From Campylobacter concisus (GTDB taxonomy: Bacteria > Campylobacterota > Campylobacteria > Campylobacterales > Campylobacteraceae), in the NCBI RefSeq assembly GCF_902460845.1, contig NZ_CABPVS010000003.1, positions 124,001-188,000 of the forward strand: a DNA stretch of 64,000 bases, in the 5' to 3' direction. This document shows positions 43,284 to 52,167 of the stretch, piece after piece. Each line of letters opens with the position of its first letter. Position 1 is the stretch's first letter. Below the pieces are notes generated by a model, which saw only the letters and a program-made list of their open reading frames with translations, was not told the origin of the DNA and did no database searches. The translations under genes were made by a program, and so were the position numbers.

Positions 43284-44617
43284 TTTATGAAATAGTCACC
43301 ATCAAAGCTTACAAGCGAATATTTTCGCTCATTGCCGATACTTTCTTTAAGTTCGTCTATGCTTAAAAATTCTAAGCTATCTGCACCGATATATTCTCTT
43401 ACTTCCTCTGCATTTTTTTTAGAGCTTATTAACTCTTCAAAGCTTGGCGTATCGATACCGTATCGCTCAGGGTATTTAAGCTCAGGACAAGCGACTCTAA
43501 AATGAATCTCTTTAGCACCAGCATGTCTTAAAAGATCAACCACTTTTTTTGAAGTAGTACCGCGAACGATACTATCATCGATAACAACAATACTTTTACC
43601 TTTTAGAACCGATGACATCGGGTTAAGTTTTAGCTTAACTTTTAAATTTCTCATCTCTTGGCTTGGCTCGATGAAGGTTCTACCCACATAGTGGTTCCTA
43701 GTGATAGCTAGCTCAAAAGGGATCTTGCTCTCGTTTGCATATCCGAGCGCTGCTGGCACACCGCTATCTGGTACAGGTACGACGAAATCTGCTTTAATTT
43801 TGCTCTTTTTAGCTAGTACTTCACCCATTTTTTTTCTAACTTCATAGACACTTTTACCTTCTATCACGCTATCTGGGCGAGCAAAATAGATATATTCAAA
43901 TGCACAAATTCTAGGATCTGGATCATAAATTTGGATACTTTGAAACTCACTTTTTCCATGTTCAAAAACTATCATCTCACCAGGCCTAATATCTCTTATA
44001 AAGCTAGCTCCCACAAGATCAAAAGCGCAAGTCTCGCTAGCTACGATATATCCACCATCTTTTAGCCTGCCAAGACTTAGCGGCCTAACACCCCAGCGAT
44101 CTCTTATTGCAAAGGTTTTATGGCGTGACTGGATAAGCAGACAATAAGCACCTTTTATCTTATCAAGTGCTGCGATAATACGGTCCTGCAAGTGTTCGCT
44201 ATGGTTTCTTGCGATTAGATGGATGATGTTTTCAGTATCCATATTTGTCTGAAATATCGCACCATCCTTAATAAGCTCATCTCTAACCTCATCTTTATTT
44301 ACCAAATTTCCATTATGGACGATTGAAATTTGTCCCAAAGAGTAATTAGCGGCTATTGGCTGAGCATCACGACCCGAGTTTTTACCAGCAGTTGCATATC
44401 GGTTGTGACCAATAGCCATATCACCTTTTAGCGATCTTAAAATTTCTTCATTAAAGACCTCTGTAACTAGGCCATTACCCTTGTGAGTAGAAATTTCTCC
44501 ATCATCACAAACGCTAATGCCGCTTGCCTCTTGGCCACGATGCTGCATAGAAAATAACGCATAATACGCAGTTTTTGCTGCATCTTTAGAATTTATAATA
44601 CCAACTATTGCACACAT
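43280..44617 (-). CDS. purF: Amidophosphoribosyltransferase
   Basis: A 445-residue Ntn-hydrolase fused to a PRTase. The nucleophile is Cys 2 after Met removal (MCAIVGIINSKDAAKTAYYALFSMQHRGQEASG). The glutaminase half also shows GHNRYATAGKN; the PRTase half has the PRPP motif VIDDSIVRGTTS (near 345). It makes phosphoribosylamine, the first committed step of purine synthesis. AAAGGA is nine bases before ATG. A wrecked DUF2314-like gene lies directly upstream. Confidence 0.96.
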   Translation of the reverse strand: MCAIVGIINSKDAAKTAYYALFSMQHRGQEASGISVCDDGEISTHKGNGLVTEVFNEEILRSLKGDMAIGHNRYATAGKNSGRDAQPIAANYSLGQISIVHNGNLVNKDEVRDELIKDGAIFQTNMDTENIIHLIARNHSEHLQDRIIAALDKIKGAYCLLIQSRHKTFAIRDRWGVRPLSLGRLKDGGYIVASETCAFDLVGASFIRDIRPGEMIVFEHGKSEFQSIQIYDPDPRICAFEYIYFARPDSVIEGKSVYEVRKKMGEVLAKKSKIKADFVVPVPDSGVPAALGYANESKIPFELAITRNHYVGRTFIEPSQEMRNLKVKLKLNPMSSVLKGKSIVVIDDSIVRGTTSKKVVDLLRHAGAKEIHFRVACPELKYPERYGIDTPSFEELISSKKNAEEVREYIGADSLEFLSIDELKESIGNERKYSLVSFDGDYFIK

Positions 44618-44626
44618 TTTTTTCCT

Positions 44627-44939
44627 TTAGTTTTCATCATCTTTGTAAATTTCAAGAACATTTTTGTAGTTAAACTTGATCTCATCGCCAACATTTAAAC
44701 AGCCTTTTGTAAATAAATGGTTCATTGTCTAAAATGCCGGTAAATTCGCCGCTATTTGTCTCGCTAACGACCACCCACATGCGCTCAACCTAAGCAAACT
44801 CATCATCTTCAAATCTAAATATAAGCTTTACTATATCGTCAGTTCTTAAATTTTGACGCTTTTCACGCTCCGGCAGGTAGAATTTATCAACAAGTTCTAG
44901 CTTGTAGTTCTCTACATCATCAAGCTCAAATTTAATCAT
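44627..44939 (-). pseudogene. Degenerate DUF2314-like gene between dapB and purF
   Basis: Reading from ATG 44939 (it overlaps the last codons of dapB), the frame gives 49 residues ([20 protein letters not shown] and on) to an in-frame TAG at 44792-44790, then continues VERMWVVVSETNSGEFTGIL DNEPFIYK. Near the A run at 44708-44705 a one-base shift is needed to carry on as GCLNVGDEIKFNYKNVLEIY to a TAA at 44627. The restored product, about 103 residues, resembles DUF2314 (hMWV, FxGxLxNxP, GDxxxF). One nonsense codon plus one frameshift indicate an inactivated gene; sequencing error would have to strike twice. Confidence 0.8.
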
Positions 44940-45702
44940 CAAGTCCTAAACTATCGTCTATCGAGTATAGGCCACTATTTTGATCTTTTAGCCAAATGGC
45001 AGCCCTGATAGCACCTTTTGAAAAGGTTGCCCTACTCGTTGCGGTGTGATTTAGCTCAATAAATTCGCCGTCATTATAAAAGCCAACTGTGTGGCGACCG
45101 ACCACATCTCCACCACGAAGTGCCATAACTGCGATCTCGTCTTTGCTCCTAGCCCCTACCATGCCGGCTCTACCAGTTACTAAAACATCTTTTAAATTTA
45201 AATCCCTAGCCTCAGCCACGCAACCAGCTAAGGTCATTGCTGTGCCGCTTGGAGCGTCCTTTTTGTGCCTATGGTGTTGCTCAACGATCTCTATGTCAAA
45301 TTCTCTTAAAACCTTTGAAGCGATCCTTGCAAGGCGGTTTAGTACAGCTACGCCCAAACTCATATTTATTGCGTAAAGAATAGGCATAGTTCCAGATGCT
45401 AGGTGGAGTAAATTTTTATCTTCGTCATTTAGTCCCGTCGTACCGATAACTAGTGGTTTTGGATTAGTTCTAGCGTAGTTTAGCAGTGCTACTGTAGCCT
45501 CTTTTTGGCTAAAGTCGATTATCACATCGCATGCTTCAAAAAATTTAGCAAAGTCATTTGTCAAAAGTTCGCTATTTAAATTTTCAACCTGATTTTTTTG
45601 GCTAAAAGCGATGCTTAAAGTAGCATCTTTTTCATCTTTTAAACAAGAAATGATACTTTGAGCCATCTTTCCACTAGCACCATAAAGGCCTATTTTTACC
45701 AA
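44932..45702 (-). CDS. dapB: 4-hydroxy-tetrahydrodipicolinate reductase
   Basis: A 256-residue enzyme. The NAD(P)-binding N-terminus [16 protein letters not shown] (2-17), the GTTGL loop, the substrate-binding [16 protein letters not shown] segment (catalytic His pair and Lys) and the C-terminal [18 protein letters not shown] are all present. It makes tetrahydrodipicolinate for lysine and peptidoglycan. First gene in a dapB-pseudogene-purF-lipoprotein run; its last codons overlap the degenerate gene's ATG. Confidence 0.97.
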   Translation of the reverse strand: MVKIGLYGASGKMAQSIISCLKDEKDATLSIAFSQKNQVENLNSELLTNDFAKFFEACDVIIDFSQKEATVALLNYARTNPKPLVIGTTGLNDEDKNLLHLASGTMPILYAINMSLGVAVLNRLARIASKVLREFDIEIVEQHHRHKKDAPSGTAMTLAGCVAEARDLNLKDVLVTGRAGMVGARSKDEIAVMALRGGDVVGRHTVGFYNDGEFIELNHTATSRATFSKGAIRAAIWLKDQNSGLYSIDDSLGLDD

Positions 45703-45809
45703 AATTTATCCTTTGATTTTTGGTTGAAATTTAACATAAAATTTATTATAGATAGATTACGAATAGGCTTTAAAAATACGTATAAAATCAAAAATTTAAT
45801 AGAAAAAAA

Positions 45810-45843
45810 GAAGAAAAATTTAGCCAAAAAATTGGCTAAATTT
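45810..45843 (-). terminator. Rho-independent terminator after trxB
   Basis: Twelve-pair perfect stem (AAATTTAGCCAA / TTGGCTAAATTT) with a four-base loop, starting six bases after the trxB stop, and followed on the minus strand by a T-rich run (TTCTTCTTTTTTTCT). Confidence 0.88.
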
Positions 45844-45848
45844 GAGTA

Positions 45849-46787
45849 TTAATGCAAGCTTTCTATGTAGCTCATAGCGCTAAGTGCAGCCACTGCGCCA
45901 TCACCTGCTGCTACGACCACTTGTTTTGGAGCGTCTTCTCTAATATCGCCTGCCACAAATAGTCCTTTTAGACTAGTTTGCATCTTAAGGTTTGTCTTGA
46001 CCTGTCCACCATCAGCCATTTCGCAGATAAATTTGCCATTTTCGTCTTTTAAAATTTCGTTATTTACGTTTAGCCCAACAAAGGTAAAAATTCCCGGCAC
46101 ATCAAGCACACGCTCGCTATTTTTGGTATCAAGCACGATCTTTGTTAGGCCCATTTTATCGCCAAGCGCCTCTTTTATAGTCGCACTTGTTATAAACTCG
46201 ATCTTCTCATTTTTTCTAGCTTTTTCAACGGTCGTAGGTGCTGCTCTAAACTCGTCACGTCTATGGATAAGATAGACTTTTGAGCAGATATTCGCTAGAT
46301 AAAGTGCCTCTTCAACAGCCGTATCGCCACCGCCAAGAACAGCCACTTCTTTGTTTTTATAAAAGAAGCCATCGCATGTCGCGCATGTACTTACGCCTTT
46401 GCCAAAGAACTCGTCCTCGCCTTTAAAGCCAGCACGTCTTGGAGTTGAGCCAGTTGCTACGATGACAGCCTTTGCCTGCTCGCTCTTGCCGCCTTCAAGT
46501 AAAATTTCAAAGCTACCGTCACTATTTTTTCTAACGCCAATGACATTTGCCCACTTGTGAACTAACCCAAATGCGCTGCACTGTTTCCACCAAGTGCTCA
46601 TAAAGTCAAAGCCACTTTCGCCAGGGGCTTTTTGACCTGGGTAGTTTTCTATCTCTGAGCTAGAGGTGATCTGACCGCCAGGCTCGCCTTTTTCAAACAT
46701 TACAACATTTTTTAGTCCGCCTCTAGTGGCGTAAAGTCCGGCGCTTAGTCCTGCTGGACCGCCTCCGATGATTGCTAAATCAAGCAT
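45849..46787 (-). CDS. trxB: Thioredoxin-disulfide reductase
   Basis: A 312-residue flavoenzyme. FAD motif [15 protein letters not shown] (6-20), NADPH motif [18 protein letters not shown] (near 152), redox pair CATC (135-138) and the C-terminal [23 protein letters not shown]. Reduces thioredoxin with NADPH. It closes the trxA-X-trxB set and is followed by a strong terminator. Confidence 0.98.
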   Translation of the reverse strand: MLDLAIIGGGPAGLSAGLYATRGGLKNVVMFEKGEPGGQITSSSEIENYPGQKAPGESGFDFMSTWWKQCSAFGLVHKWANVIGVRKNSDGSFEILLEGGKSEQAKAVIVATGSTPRRAGFKGEDEFFGKGVSTCATCDGFFYKNKEVAVLGGGDTAVEEALYLANICSKVYLIHRRDEFRAAPTTVEKARKNEKIEFITSATIKEALGDKMGLTKIVLDTKNSERVLDVPGIFTFVGLNVNNEILKDENGKFICEMADGGQVKTNLKMQTSLKGLFVAGDIREDAPKQVVVAAGDGAVAALSAMSYIESLH

Positions 46788-46796
46788 AAATTTCCT

Positions 46797-47243
46797 TTAT
46801 TCTAAAACATTTATGGACGAATTTTGTTTGTAAATTTCGCCTTTTTGATGAACTATCTCAACACTGCTAGGAAGCTTTGTGATGCTCAAATTTTGCATCA
46901 GCTCCAAGACCGTATTTATATCTGAGCTTATATATTTTAGTGTTGAGTTTGACTCATATCTTTTTTGAAAGATATCGATTACCACAACTGTTTCATTTTT
47001 GATTGGTAAAATTTCGTCTAATTTTGATTGATTTGAGCTAAAGATTAAAAGCGTGTATTTTGGCTCTTTTGGAGTGAAAATTTCGCTTTTTTCGTAGAAA
47101 ACTAGCTTCGCAAAATCAACAAATTTATATTGTGAAAAACGATAGTTGCTATACGCAAATGCAACTGCTATCATAGCTGCACCAAAAAATGAACCAAATA
47201 TATATGTAAGAGGAAGCAGACTTCCTCTTCTTTTTTCGCTCAT
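46797..47243 (-). CDS. Membrane-anchored thioredoxin-like protein without cysteines
   Basis: A 148-residue protein with an N-terminal basic stretch (SEKRRG), one membrane helix (about 10-32) and an external domain that follows a thioredoxin pattern: a strand YTLLIFSSNQSK (63-74) where FWAxWCxxC would be expected, strand VVVIDIF (86-92) and a cis-Pro-like LPSSVEIVHQKGEIYK (124-139). No Cys occurs anywhere in the protein. Fits a redox-dead thioredoxin fold, by eye only. Its place between trxA and trxB (sharing one base with the trxA stop) makes the resemblance more than casual, but no function is known. Confidence 0.65.
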   Translation of the reverse strand: MSEKRRGSLLPLTYIFGSFFGAAMIAVAFAYSNYRFSQYKFVDFAKLVFYEKSEIFTPKEPKYTLLIFSSNQSKLDEILPIKNETVVVIDIFQKRYESNSTLKYISSDINTVLELMQNLSITKLPSSVEIVHQKGEIYKQNSSINVLE

Positions 47244-47557
47244 TAAAGAAGCGAATTTAGTTTGTCAGTTAAGGCTTGTTTTGACTGTGCACCGACCATT
47301 TGCTCAACTAGCTCGCCATTTTTGAAAAATAGCAATGTTGGGATCGATCTGATGCCAAACTCAACTGCAAGATCTTGCACTTCGTCAGTATTTACCTTGC
47401 AAATTTTTGCTTTGCCGTCAAAGTCTTCAGCAAGCTCTTCGATCACTGGAGCTAGCATACGGCAAGGTCCGCACCATGGAGCCCAAAAGTCTACTAAAGC
47501 AACGCCTTCTTTTGTAACATCAAAATTTTCTTTTGTAAGTTCGATGTATTTTCCCAT
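47243..47557 (-). CDS. trxA: Thioredoxin
   Basis: A 104-residue thioredoxin with the canonical active site WCGPC (Cys 29 and 32) in VDFWAPWCGPCRM and cis-Pro in SIPTLLFF. Reduced by TrxB, supplies electrons to Bcp and other reductases. Starts at ATG after AAGGAGAAAAA and has a perfect TATAAT upstream. Confidence 0.98.
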   Translation of the reverse strand: MGKYIELTKENFDVTKEGVALVDFWAPWCGPCRMLAPVIEELAEDFDGKAKICKVNTDEVQDLAVEFGIRSIPTLLFFKNGELVEQMVGAQSKQALTDKLNSLL

Positions 47558-47585
47558 TTTTTCTCCTTATTTTTAAAATGTGGCA

Positions 47586-47591
47586 ATTATA
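47586..47591 (-). promoter_or_regulatory. Sigma-70 -10 box of the trxA gene
   Basis: Minus-strand TATAAT about 29 bases upstream of the trxA ATG, preceded by the T-rich AAATTTG typical of Campylobacter promoters. Confidence 0.6.
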
Positions 47592-47629
47592 CAAATTAAA
47601 TTTAAATTTTATCTAAATAATAAATTTTA

Positions 47630-47971
47630 TTATAAGCTAATATTTTCTATTAGTTCTAAATTTTCATTTTTTATGACAACTAAATCGACTTGAAAATCTC
47701 TATTTGGCTCATTTTTCATCATATAAAAATTTATAGTTTTTAAAATTTTTATATATTTTGCATTATTTAGTCTATACTCTGCTTCATATTCTCCGCTAGT
47801 TGCTTTTACCTCTATGAAGTGTAAAATTTTATCACTACTTAGTGCGATAATGTCGATCTCGCCAAATTTAGAGTGAAAATTTCTCTCTAAAATGATAAAA
47901 CCGAGCTTTTGTAAAAATTCGCATGCCCTATCTTCTGAGCTTTTGACAAAGAGATACTCTTTTAGCCCCAA
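47630..47971 (-). CDS. YraN family (UPF0102) predicted endonuclease
   Basis: A 113-residue PD-(D/E)XK-like protein. Motifs GLKEYLFVKSSEDRACEFLQKLGF, NFHSKFGEIDIIALS and LHFIEVKATSG give the GEID and (E)VK catalytic pattern of YraN. Function is uncertain; some members bind DNA. It follows hom by one base and precedes trxA by 72 bases. Confidence 0.88.
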   Translation of the reverse strand: MGLKEYLFVKSSEDRACEFLQKLGFIILERNFHSKFGEIDIIALSSDKILHFIEVKATSGEYEAEYRLNNAKYIKILKTINFYMMKNEPNRDFQVDLVVIKNENLELIENISL

Positions 47972-47972
47972 A

Positions 47973-49235
47973 CTACTCCTCGATCCTCATCATAAATGGC
48001 TCTTCTTTTATATACTCTTGCTCTTTTAAAATTTCAATTGTCCTTCTTACATCAGCCTCAAGACTCGTATGTGTCGTAAAAAACAATACCGCAAATTCGC
48101 TCTCATCTTTTGGTTTTTGAAGTATGCTATCGATCGATAAGTTATTTTCGCTCATTAAATTTGTAATCTTTGCTAGCACACCCATTTTATCTTCGACTTT
48201 TAACCTAAAGTAGTACTTCGTCTTTATCCTATCGCGGTCAAGCAGCTCAAGCGTATTTAATTCAAACGGCACTTTATATCCAAGCATCGGCGATTTGCTA
48301 TCTCTTGCGATGTCGATAAGATCACTGATAACTGCACTTGCCGTTGCATCGCCACCAGCTCCAGGTCCATAGTACATCGTCTCGCCAACGACCTCGCCAA
48401 CGACACTGATCGCATTTGTCACACCGCTTGCCTTTGCTATCATTTTATTTTGCGGCACAAGTGCTGGATGTACGCGTAGCTCGACTTTGCCCTCGCTTTT
48501 TTTGGCGATGGCTAGAAGTTTTATCGAGTATTCAAAATCTTTTGCAAAGAATATATCCTCAGGAGTGATGCCTTGTATTCCTTCTATCAAGATATCCTCT
48601 GGGTCGCCGTGCACGCCGTATGCGATGCTAGCAAGGATTAGCAGTTTGTGTGCTGTATCAAAACCACCCACGTCAAAAGTAGGATCAGCCTCGGCATACC
48701 CAAGCTCCTGCGCCTTTTTAAGAGCGTCTTTAAAATTTGAACCCTCATCCATCATCGAGGTTAGGATAAAGTTACTAGTTCCGTTTAGTATGCCATTTAT
48801 GCTAACGATGTGATTTGCGCTCAAGCCTTCTCTTAATGCTCTAATGATCGGCACGCCACCAGCCACGCTTGCTTCAAAGCCAAATGGTATATTTTTGGCT
48901 AAATTTTGCAAAGCATATCTGTGATAGGCAAGAAGTGCTTTGTTTGCAGTCACGACTGCTTTTTTTCGCTTTAAAATTTCACTCACAACCCTAAAAGGCT
49001 CTTCCACACCACCCATAAGTTCGACAAAAACATCGATGTCATCGCGGTTTATAACGCTATTTATATCGTCAGTCAAAGGGATGCCAGCATTTCTTTTTTT
49101 ATTTAAATTTCTGACCACTCCTATGACTGGTACGATCTCCTCGCCACTTCTTGCTGCGATTAGCTTTTTGTTTTTTAGTAAAATTTTAGCAACTGACTCA
49201 CCAACGGTTCCAACGCCCAATATCGCTACATTCAT
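47973..49235 (-). CDS. hom: Homoserine dehydrogenase
   Basis: A 420-residue enzyme. NAD(P) motif VAILGVGTVGESVAKIL (3-19), substrate site GFEASVAGGVPIIRALREGL (near 124) and GILNGTSNFIL (near 148), catalytic lysine region KKAQELGYAEADPTFDVGGFD, and a C-terminal ACT domain (about 340-420, YYFRLKVEDKMGVLAKI). It makes homoserine for threonine and methionine. Its ATG overlaps the aminotransferase stop by four bases. Confidence 0.97.
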   Translation of the reverse strand: MNVAILGVGTVGESVAKILLKNKKLIAARSGEEIVPVIGVVRNLNKKRNAGIPLTDDINSVINRDDIDVFVELMGGVEEPFRVVSEILKRKKAVVTANKALLAYHRYALQNLAKNIPFGFEASVAGGVPIIRALREGLSANHIVSINGILNGTSNFILTSMMDEGSNFKDALKKAQELGYAEADPTFDVGGFDTAHKLLILASIAYGVHGDPEDILIEGIQGITPEDIFFAKDFEYSIKLLAIAKKSEGKVELRVHPALVPQNKMIAKASGVTNAISVVGEVVGETMYYGPGAGGDATASAVISDLIDIARDSKSPMLGYKVPFELNTLELLDRDRIKTKYYFRLKVEDKMGVLAKITNLMSENNLSIDSILQKPKDESEFAVLFFTTHTSLEADVRRTIEILKEQEYIKEEPFMMRIEE

Positions 49236-50440
49236 TCAAATTCTTTCAAATATTTTTTTATATTTCTAGCTGCTTGTCTTATTCTATTTTCGTTTTCGAT
49301 AAGAGCTAGACGCACATAGTCGTTTCCGCCCTCGCCAAAACCAATACCCGGACTAACTGCGACTGATGCCTTTGTAAGAAGCTGCTTTGAAAACTCAAGA
49401 CTACCTAAATGGCTAACTTTTGGTGGTAGTTTCGCCCAAATAAACATACTAGAGCTTGGTTTTTTAAGCTCCCAACCAGCCTGAGCAAAGGCCTCTATCA
49501 TCACATCTCTTCTTTTTTCATAAATTTGGCGTATCTCTTCAACGCAGCTTTGATCGCCGTCAAGTGCGACTGTGGCAGCCACCTGTATCGGCGTAAACAT
49601 GCCGTAATCAACCCATGATTTTATCTTTTTAAGTGCTGCACAAAGCCTTTTATTTCCGCACATAAACCCAACTCTCCAGCCAGCCATGTTATAGCTTTTT
49701 GAAAGTGTGTAGCACTCGACTGCAACGTCTTTTGCGCCATCTACTTCAAAGATACTTGGCGTTTTGTAGCCATCAAATGTAAGATCAGCGTAGGCGATGT
49801 CAGATATGACATAAAATCTCTCTTGTTTTGCAATGCTTACAAGGCGCTCGTAAAAGCTCTTTTGCACTGTCACGGTCGTTGGATTGTGCGGGAAATTTAC
49901 GACTACGTATTTTGGTTTTGGCGAGCTTGCGTGTATCGTTTGGATCAAATTTTCAAAAAATTTATTCTCATCTAACTCAAATTTATCATTGTAGTGAAGT
50001 GGCATCTTTGCGACACTTCCGCCAGCAAATAAAAACGCTTGCGTGTGTATCGGATAAGCAGGGTCAGGCACGATAGCCACATCGCCTGGGTTTATCACAG
50101 CTTGAGCTAAGTGAACAAAACCCTCTTTGCTACCCATCGTGGCGACTGCTTCAGTGTCTGGGTCTAAATTTACGCCGTATTTTCGCTTATACCAGTTGCA
50201 AATGGCAAGGCGGAGCTTGTAAATTCCAGCACTGGCTGAGTAGCCGTGAGTCTTGTCCTTTTGCGCGCTTTCGCATAGTTTATCGACGATGTGCTGTGGT
50301 GTTCTGCCCTCAGGATTACCCATAGAAAAGTCGATGATGTCCTCGCCAGCTCTTCGTGCAGCCATTTTTATTGCATTTACTTCGGCAAAAACGTAGTTTG
50401 GCAAACGCTCAATTGTATTAAATCTTATCTCATCAAACAC
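49232..50440 (-). CDS. PLP-dependent aminotransferase (alanine/LL-DAP type)
   Basis: A 402-residue fold-type I aminotransferase: GNPEGRTPQHIVDKL near the start, PLP contact NFPHNPTT (near 173), Schiff-base Lys in YTLSKSYNMAGWRVGF (near 235) and the C-terminal Arg in NDYVRLALIENENR. Closest families are alanine aminotransferase AlaC and LL-diaminopimelate aminotransferase; C. jejuni has a similar gene beside hom (about Cj0150c). Substrate not settled. Coupled to hom by ATGA. Confidence 0.85.
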   Translation of the reverse strand: MFDEIRFNTIERLPNYVFAEVNAIKMAARRAGEDIIDFSMGNPEGRTPQHIVDKLCESAQKDKTHGYSASAGIYKLRLAICNWYKRKYGVNLDPDTEAVATMGSKEGFVHLAQAVINPGDVAIVPDPAYPIHTQAFLFAGGSVAKMPLHYNDKFELDENKFFENLIQTIHASSPKPKYVVVNFPHNPTTVTVQKSFYERLVSIAKQERFYVISDIAYADLTFDGYKTPSIFEVDGAKDVAVECYTLSKSYNMAGWRVGFMCGNKRLCAALKKIKSWVDYGMFTPIQVAATVALDGDQSCVEEIRQIYEKRRDVMIEAFAQAGWELKKPSSSMFIWAKLPPKVSHLGSLEFSKQLLTKASVAVSPGIGFGEGGNDYVRLALIENENRIRQAARNIKKYLKEFE

Positions 50441-50449
50441 TGCTTACTC

Positions 50450-51232
50450 CTATTTTATAAGCTTGATAATTATCTCATTTTTTATATTATTTATATCAAC
50501 ATTGTCGCTAATTAATGCGTATTTTGCGCCTATTGCTAAATTTATAGAAACGGCGGTTTTTGCTTGCTCCTCTTTTATAGAGTCAATCTGATTTAAATTT
50601 TTATCATAAATTCTAACAAGTGGCATCCATCTATTTGACTCTTTTGATACGATATCCAGACTACTTGCACCCTCAACATCAACAAAATAAGTACCACCGC
50701 TTTTTAAAAGTGGTGTCTCTTCGTCAAAATTTACCTTTGCAGCCCTAAGGATCATATTCTGAGCATCTAAAAATATCTCTAAATTCCCATCAACTCTATC
50801 AAATCCTAAAATTTTAAAACCGCTTTGACTAAGTGCTAAGCTTAATAAGCTTGGATCTATTCCGCCATTTTTTATGGCTAAAATTCCATAAGAAATTTGA
50901 TCTCCATTTTTTAGAGAATTTATCCTTGAAATACTTATGTTAGCATCGTCTAGAGTTAAATTTATTGATTTTACAAATAATGTAGAAGGAACTTTTTGCT
51001 CGCTTATAAATTTTAAATTCAAACTATTTGAACCAAATGAAATGCTATCGTAACTCGAGTTTTGTTTTAATCTTGATACTAGCTCATTGACATTGAGTGA
51101 GCCATTTTGGTCTAAATTTTCTAAAGAAATTTGTACATTTTCAACATTGCTTAAAGCACTTGCACTAGTTTGTAAGCTAAAAGCATATGCAAATACACTA
51201 AAAGCGGTAAAAATTGCTATTTTTCTTACCAA
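50450..51232 (-). CDS. Hypothetical periplasmic protein
   Basis: A 260-residue exported protein with a signal peptide (MVRKIAIFTAFSVFAYAF, cleavage near 18-26) and a mainly beta-strand mature domain, e.g. NSLNLKFISEQKVPSTLFVKSI and TYFVDVEGASSLDIVSKESNRW. I recognise no domain. It overlaps the RodZ-like gene upstream by seven bases and sits in a conserved Campylobacter block (about Cj0151c by memory), suggesting an envelope role with its partner. Confidence 0.65.
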   Translation of the reverse strand: MVRKIAIFTAFSVFAYAFSLQTSASALSNVENVQISLENLDQNGSLNVNELVSRLKQNSSYDSISFGSNSLNLKFISEQKVPSTLFVKSINLTLDDANISISRINSLKNGDQISYGILAIKNGGIDPSLLSLALSQSGFKILGFDRVDGNLEIFLDAQNMILRAAKVNFDEETPLLKSGGTYFVDVEGASSLDIVSKESNRWMPLVRIYDKNLNQIDSIKEEQAKTAVSINLAIGAKYALISDNVDINNIKNEIIIKLIK

Positions 51233-52167
51233 GATTTGCCCTTGTTAAGTTCTACAAACTCATCATAACTCACAAATTTCATCTCTCCATTTTCTACTAA
51301 AAACCTAGCCGGGCGACTTGGATTGTATTTTGTCACCTTATCGCCGATCTTTAGCTCAATGTTGCCATTTCCGCAAACTACGAGCTGCCTTTGGTCTAAA
51401 TTTATATTTATGCTTTTACTTGTGTCGTTTGATATTTTTTGACCATTTTCAAGGTTAATGACGCCTATCCAGACGCGTTGTTTTGGTGTGATGACCGCCT
51501 CATTTAGTGGCTTTGTAATATTTTGTTCTATCTTAGGAGCTGGCTGAGCTGCCATGCTTGGCTTTACAGCATTTTGCTCCATGTTTGCAGGACTTGTTGT
51601 CACATTTTGCTCAACTGGAGCTGAAATTTTCACACTTGATATGTTTGCCTCTATTTTAGGGCTATTTTGAGAGATGGTGATATTTGTATCGATGATATTT
51701 TTCTTCACCTCATTTACTATGCTTGACTGCGAATAGCTCACGCTTTTATTCTCGTCATTTAAAAACGATAAAAAATTCTCGATATATTTGTAAGCATCAA
51801 AATGATATGTCCCACCAGCGATAATAGCTAAAATGATGAGCCAAAATAAAAATCCACCGCCGCCACTACCGCTTTGTTTTTGTATGGTAATATCTTTTGG
51901 AGTGTAAGAAGAAATTTTTGGAGTAACTTTAGTTTTGTGACTCTCATCTGGAGTATTTTCTTGCATAAAGGCATCATATTCAGCTAGTAACTCGCTCAAA
52001 TCAACATTATATTCACGTTGTAAAATTTTGGCATAGCCCCTAATATTTAAACGTGATAATTTTTCAAAATTTTTATCAAAAATATATTGTAAAAATGTAG
52101 GCTCAATATGCGTTTTACGTGAAATTTCCTTTATACCTATCTCTTTTAAATTCTCTAATTCATTCAT
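51226..52167 (-). CDS. RodZ-like membrane protein with HTH domain
   Basis: A 313-residue protein: cytoplasmic helix-turn-helix-like domain (1-65, IKEISRKTHIEPTFLQYIFDKNFEKL... GYAKILQREY, as in RodZ), a charged linker with a GGGG stretch, one membrane helix (106-120), a low-complexity periplasmic linker, and a C-terminal beta domain (about 230-313, RVWIGVINLENGQKISNDTS). The layout copies RodZ, which anchors MreB; an MreB homolog is at 24 kb. Overlaps rlmB by eight bases. Confidence 0.7.
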   Translation of the reverse strand: MNELENLKEIGIKEISRKTHIEPTFLQYIFDKNFEKLSRLNIRGYAKILQREYNVDLSELLAEYDAFMQENTPDESHKTKVTPKISSYTPKDITIQKQSGSGGGGFLFWLIILAIIAGGTYHFDAYKYIENFLSFLNDENKSVSYSQSSIVNEVKKNIIDTNITISQNSPKIEANISSVKISAPVEQNVTTSPANMEQNAVKPSMAAQPAPKIEQNITKPLNEAVITPKQRVWIGVINLENGQKISNDTSKSININLDQRQLVVCGNGNIELKIGDKVTKYNPSRPARFLVENGEMKFVSYDEFVELNKGKSW

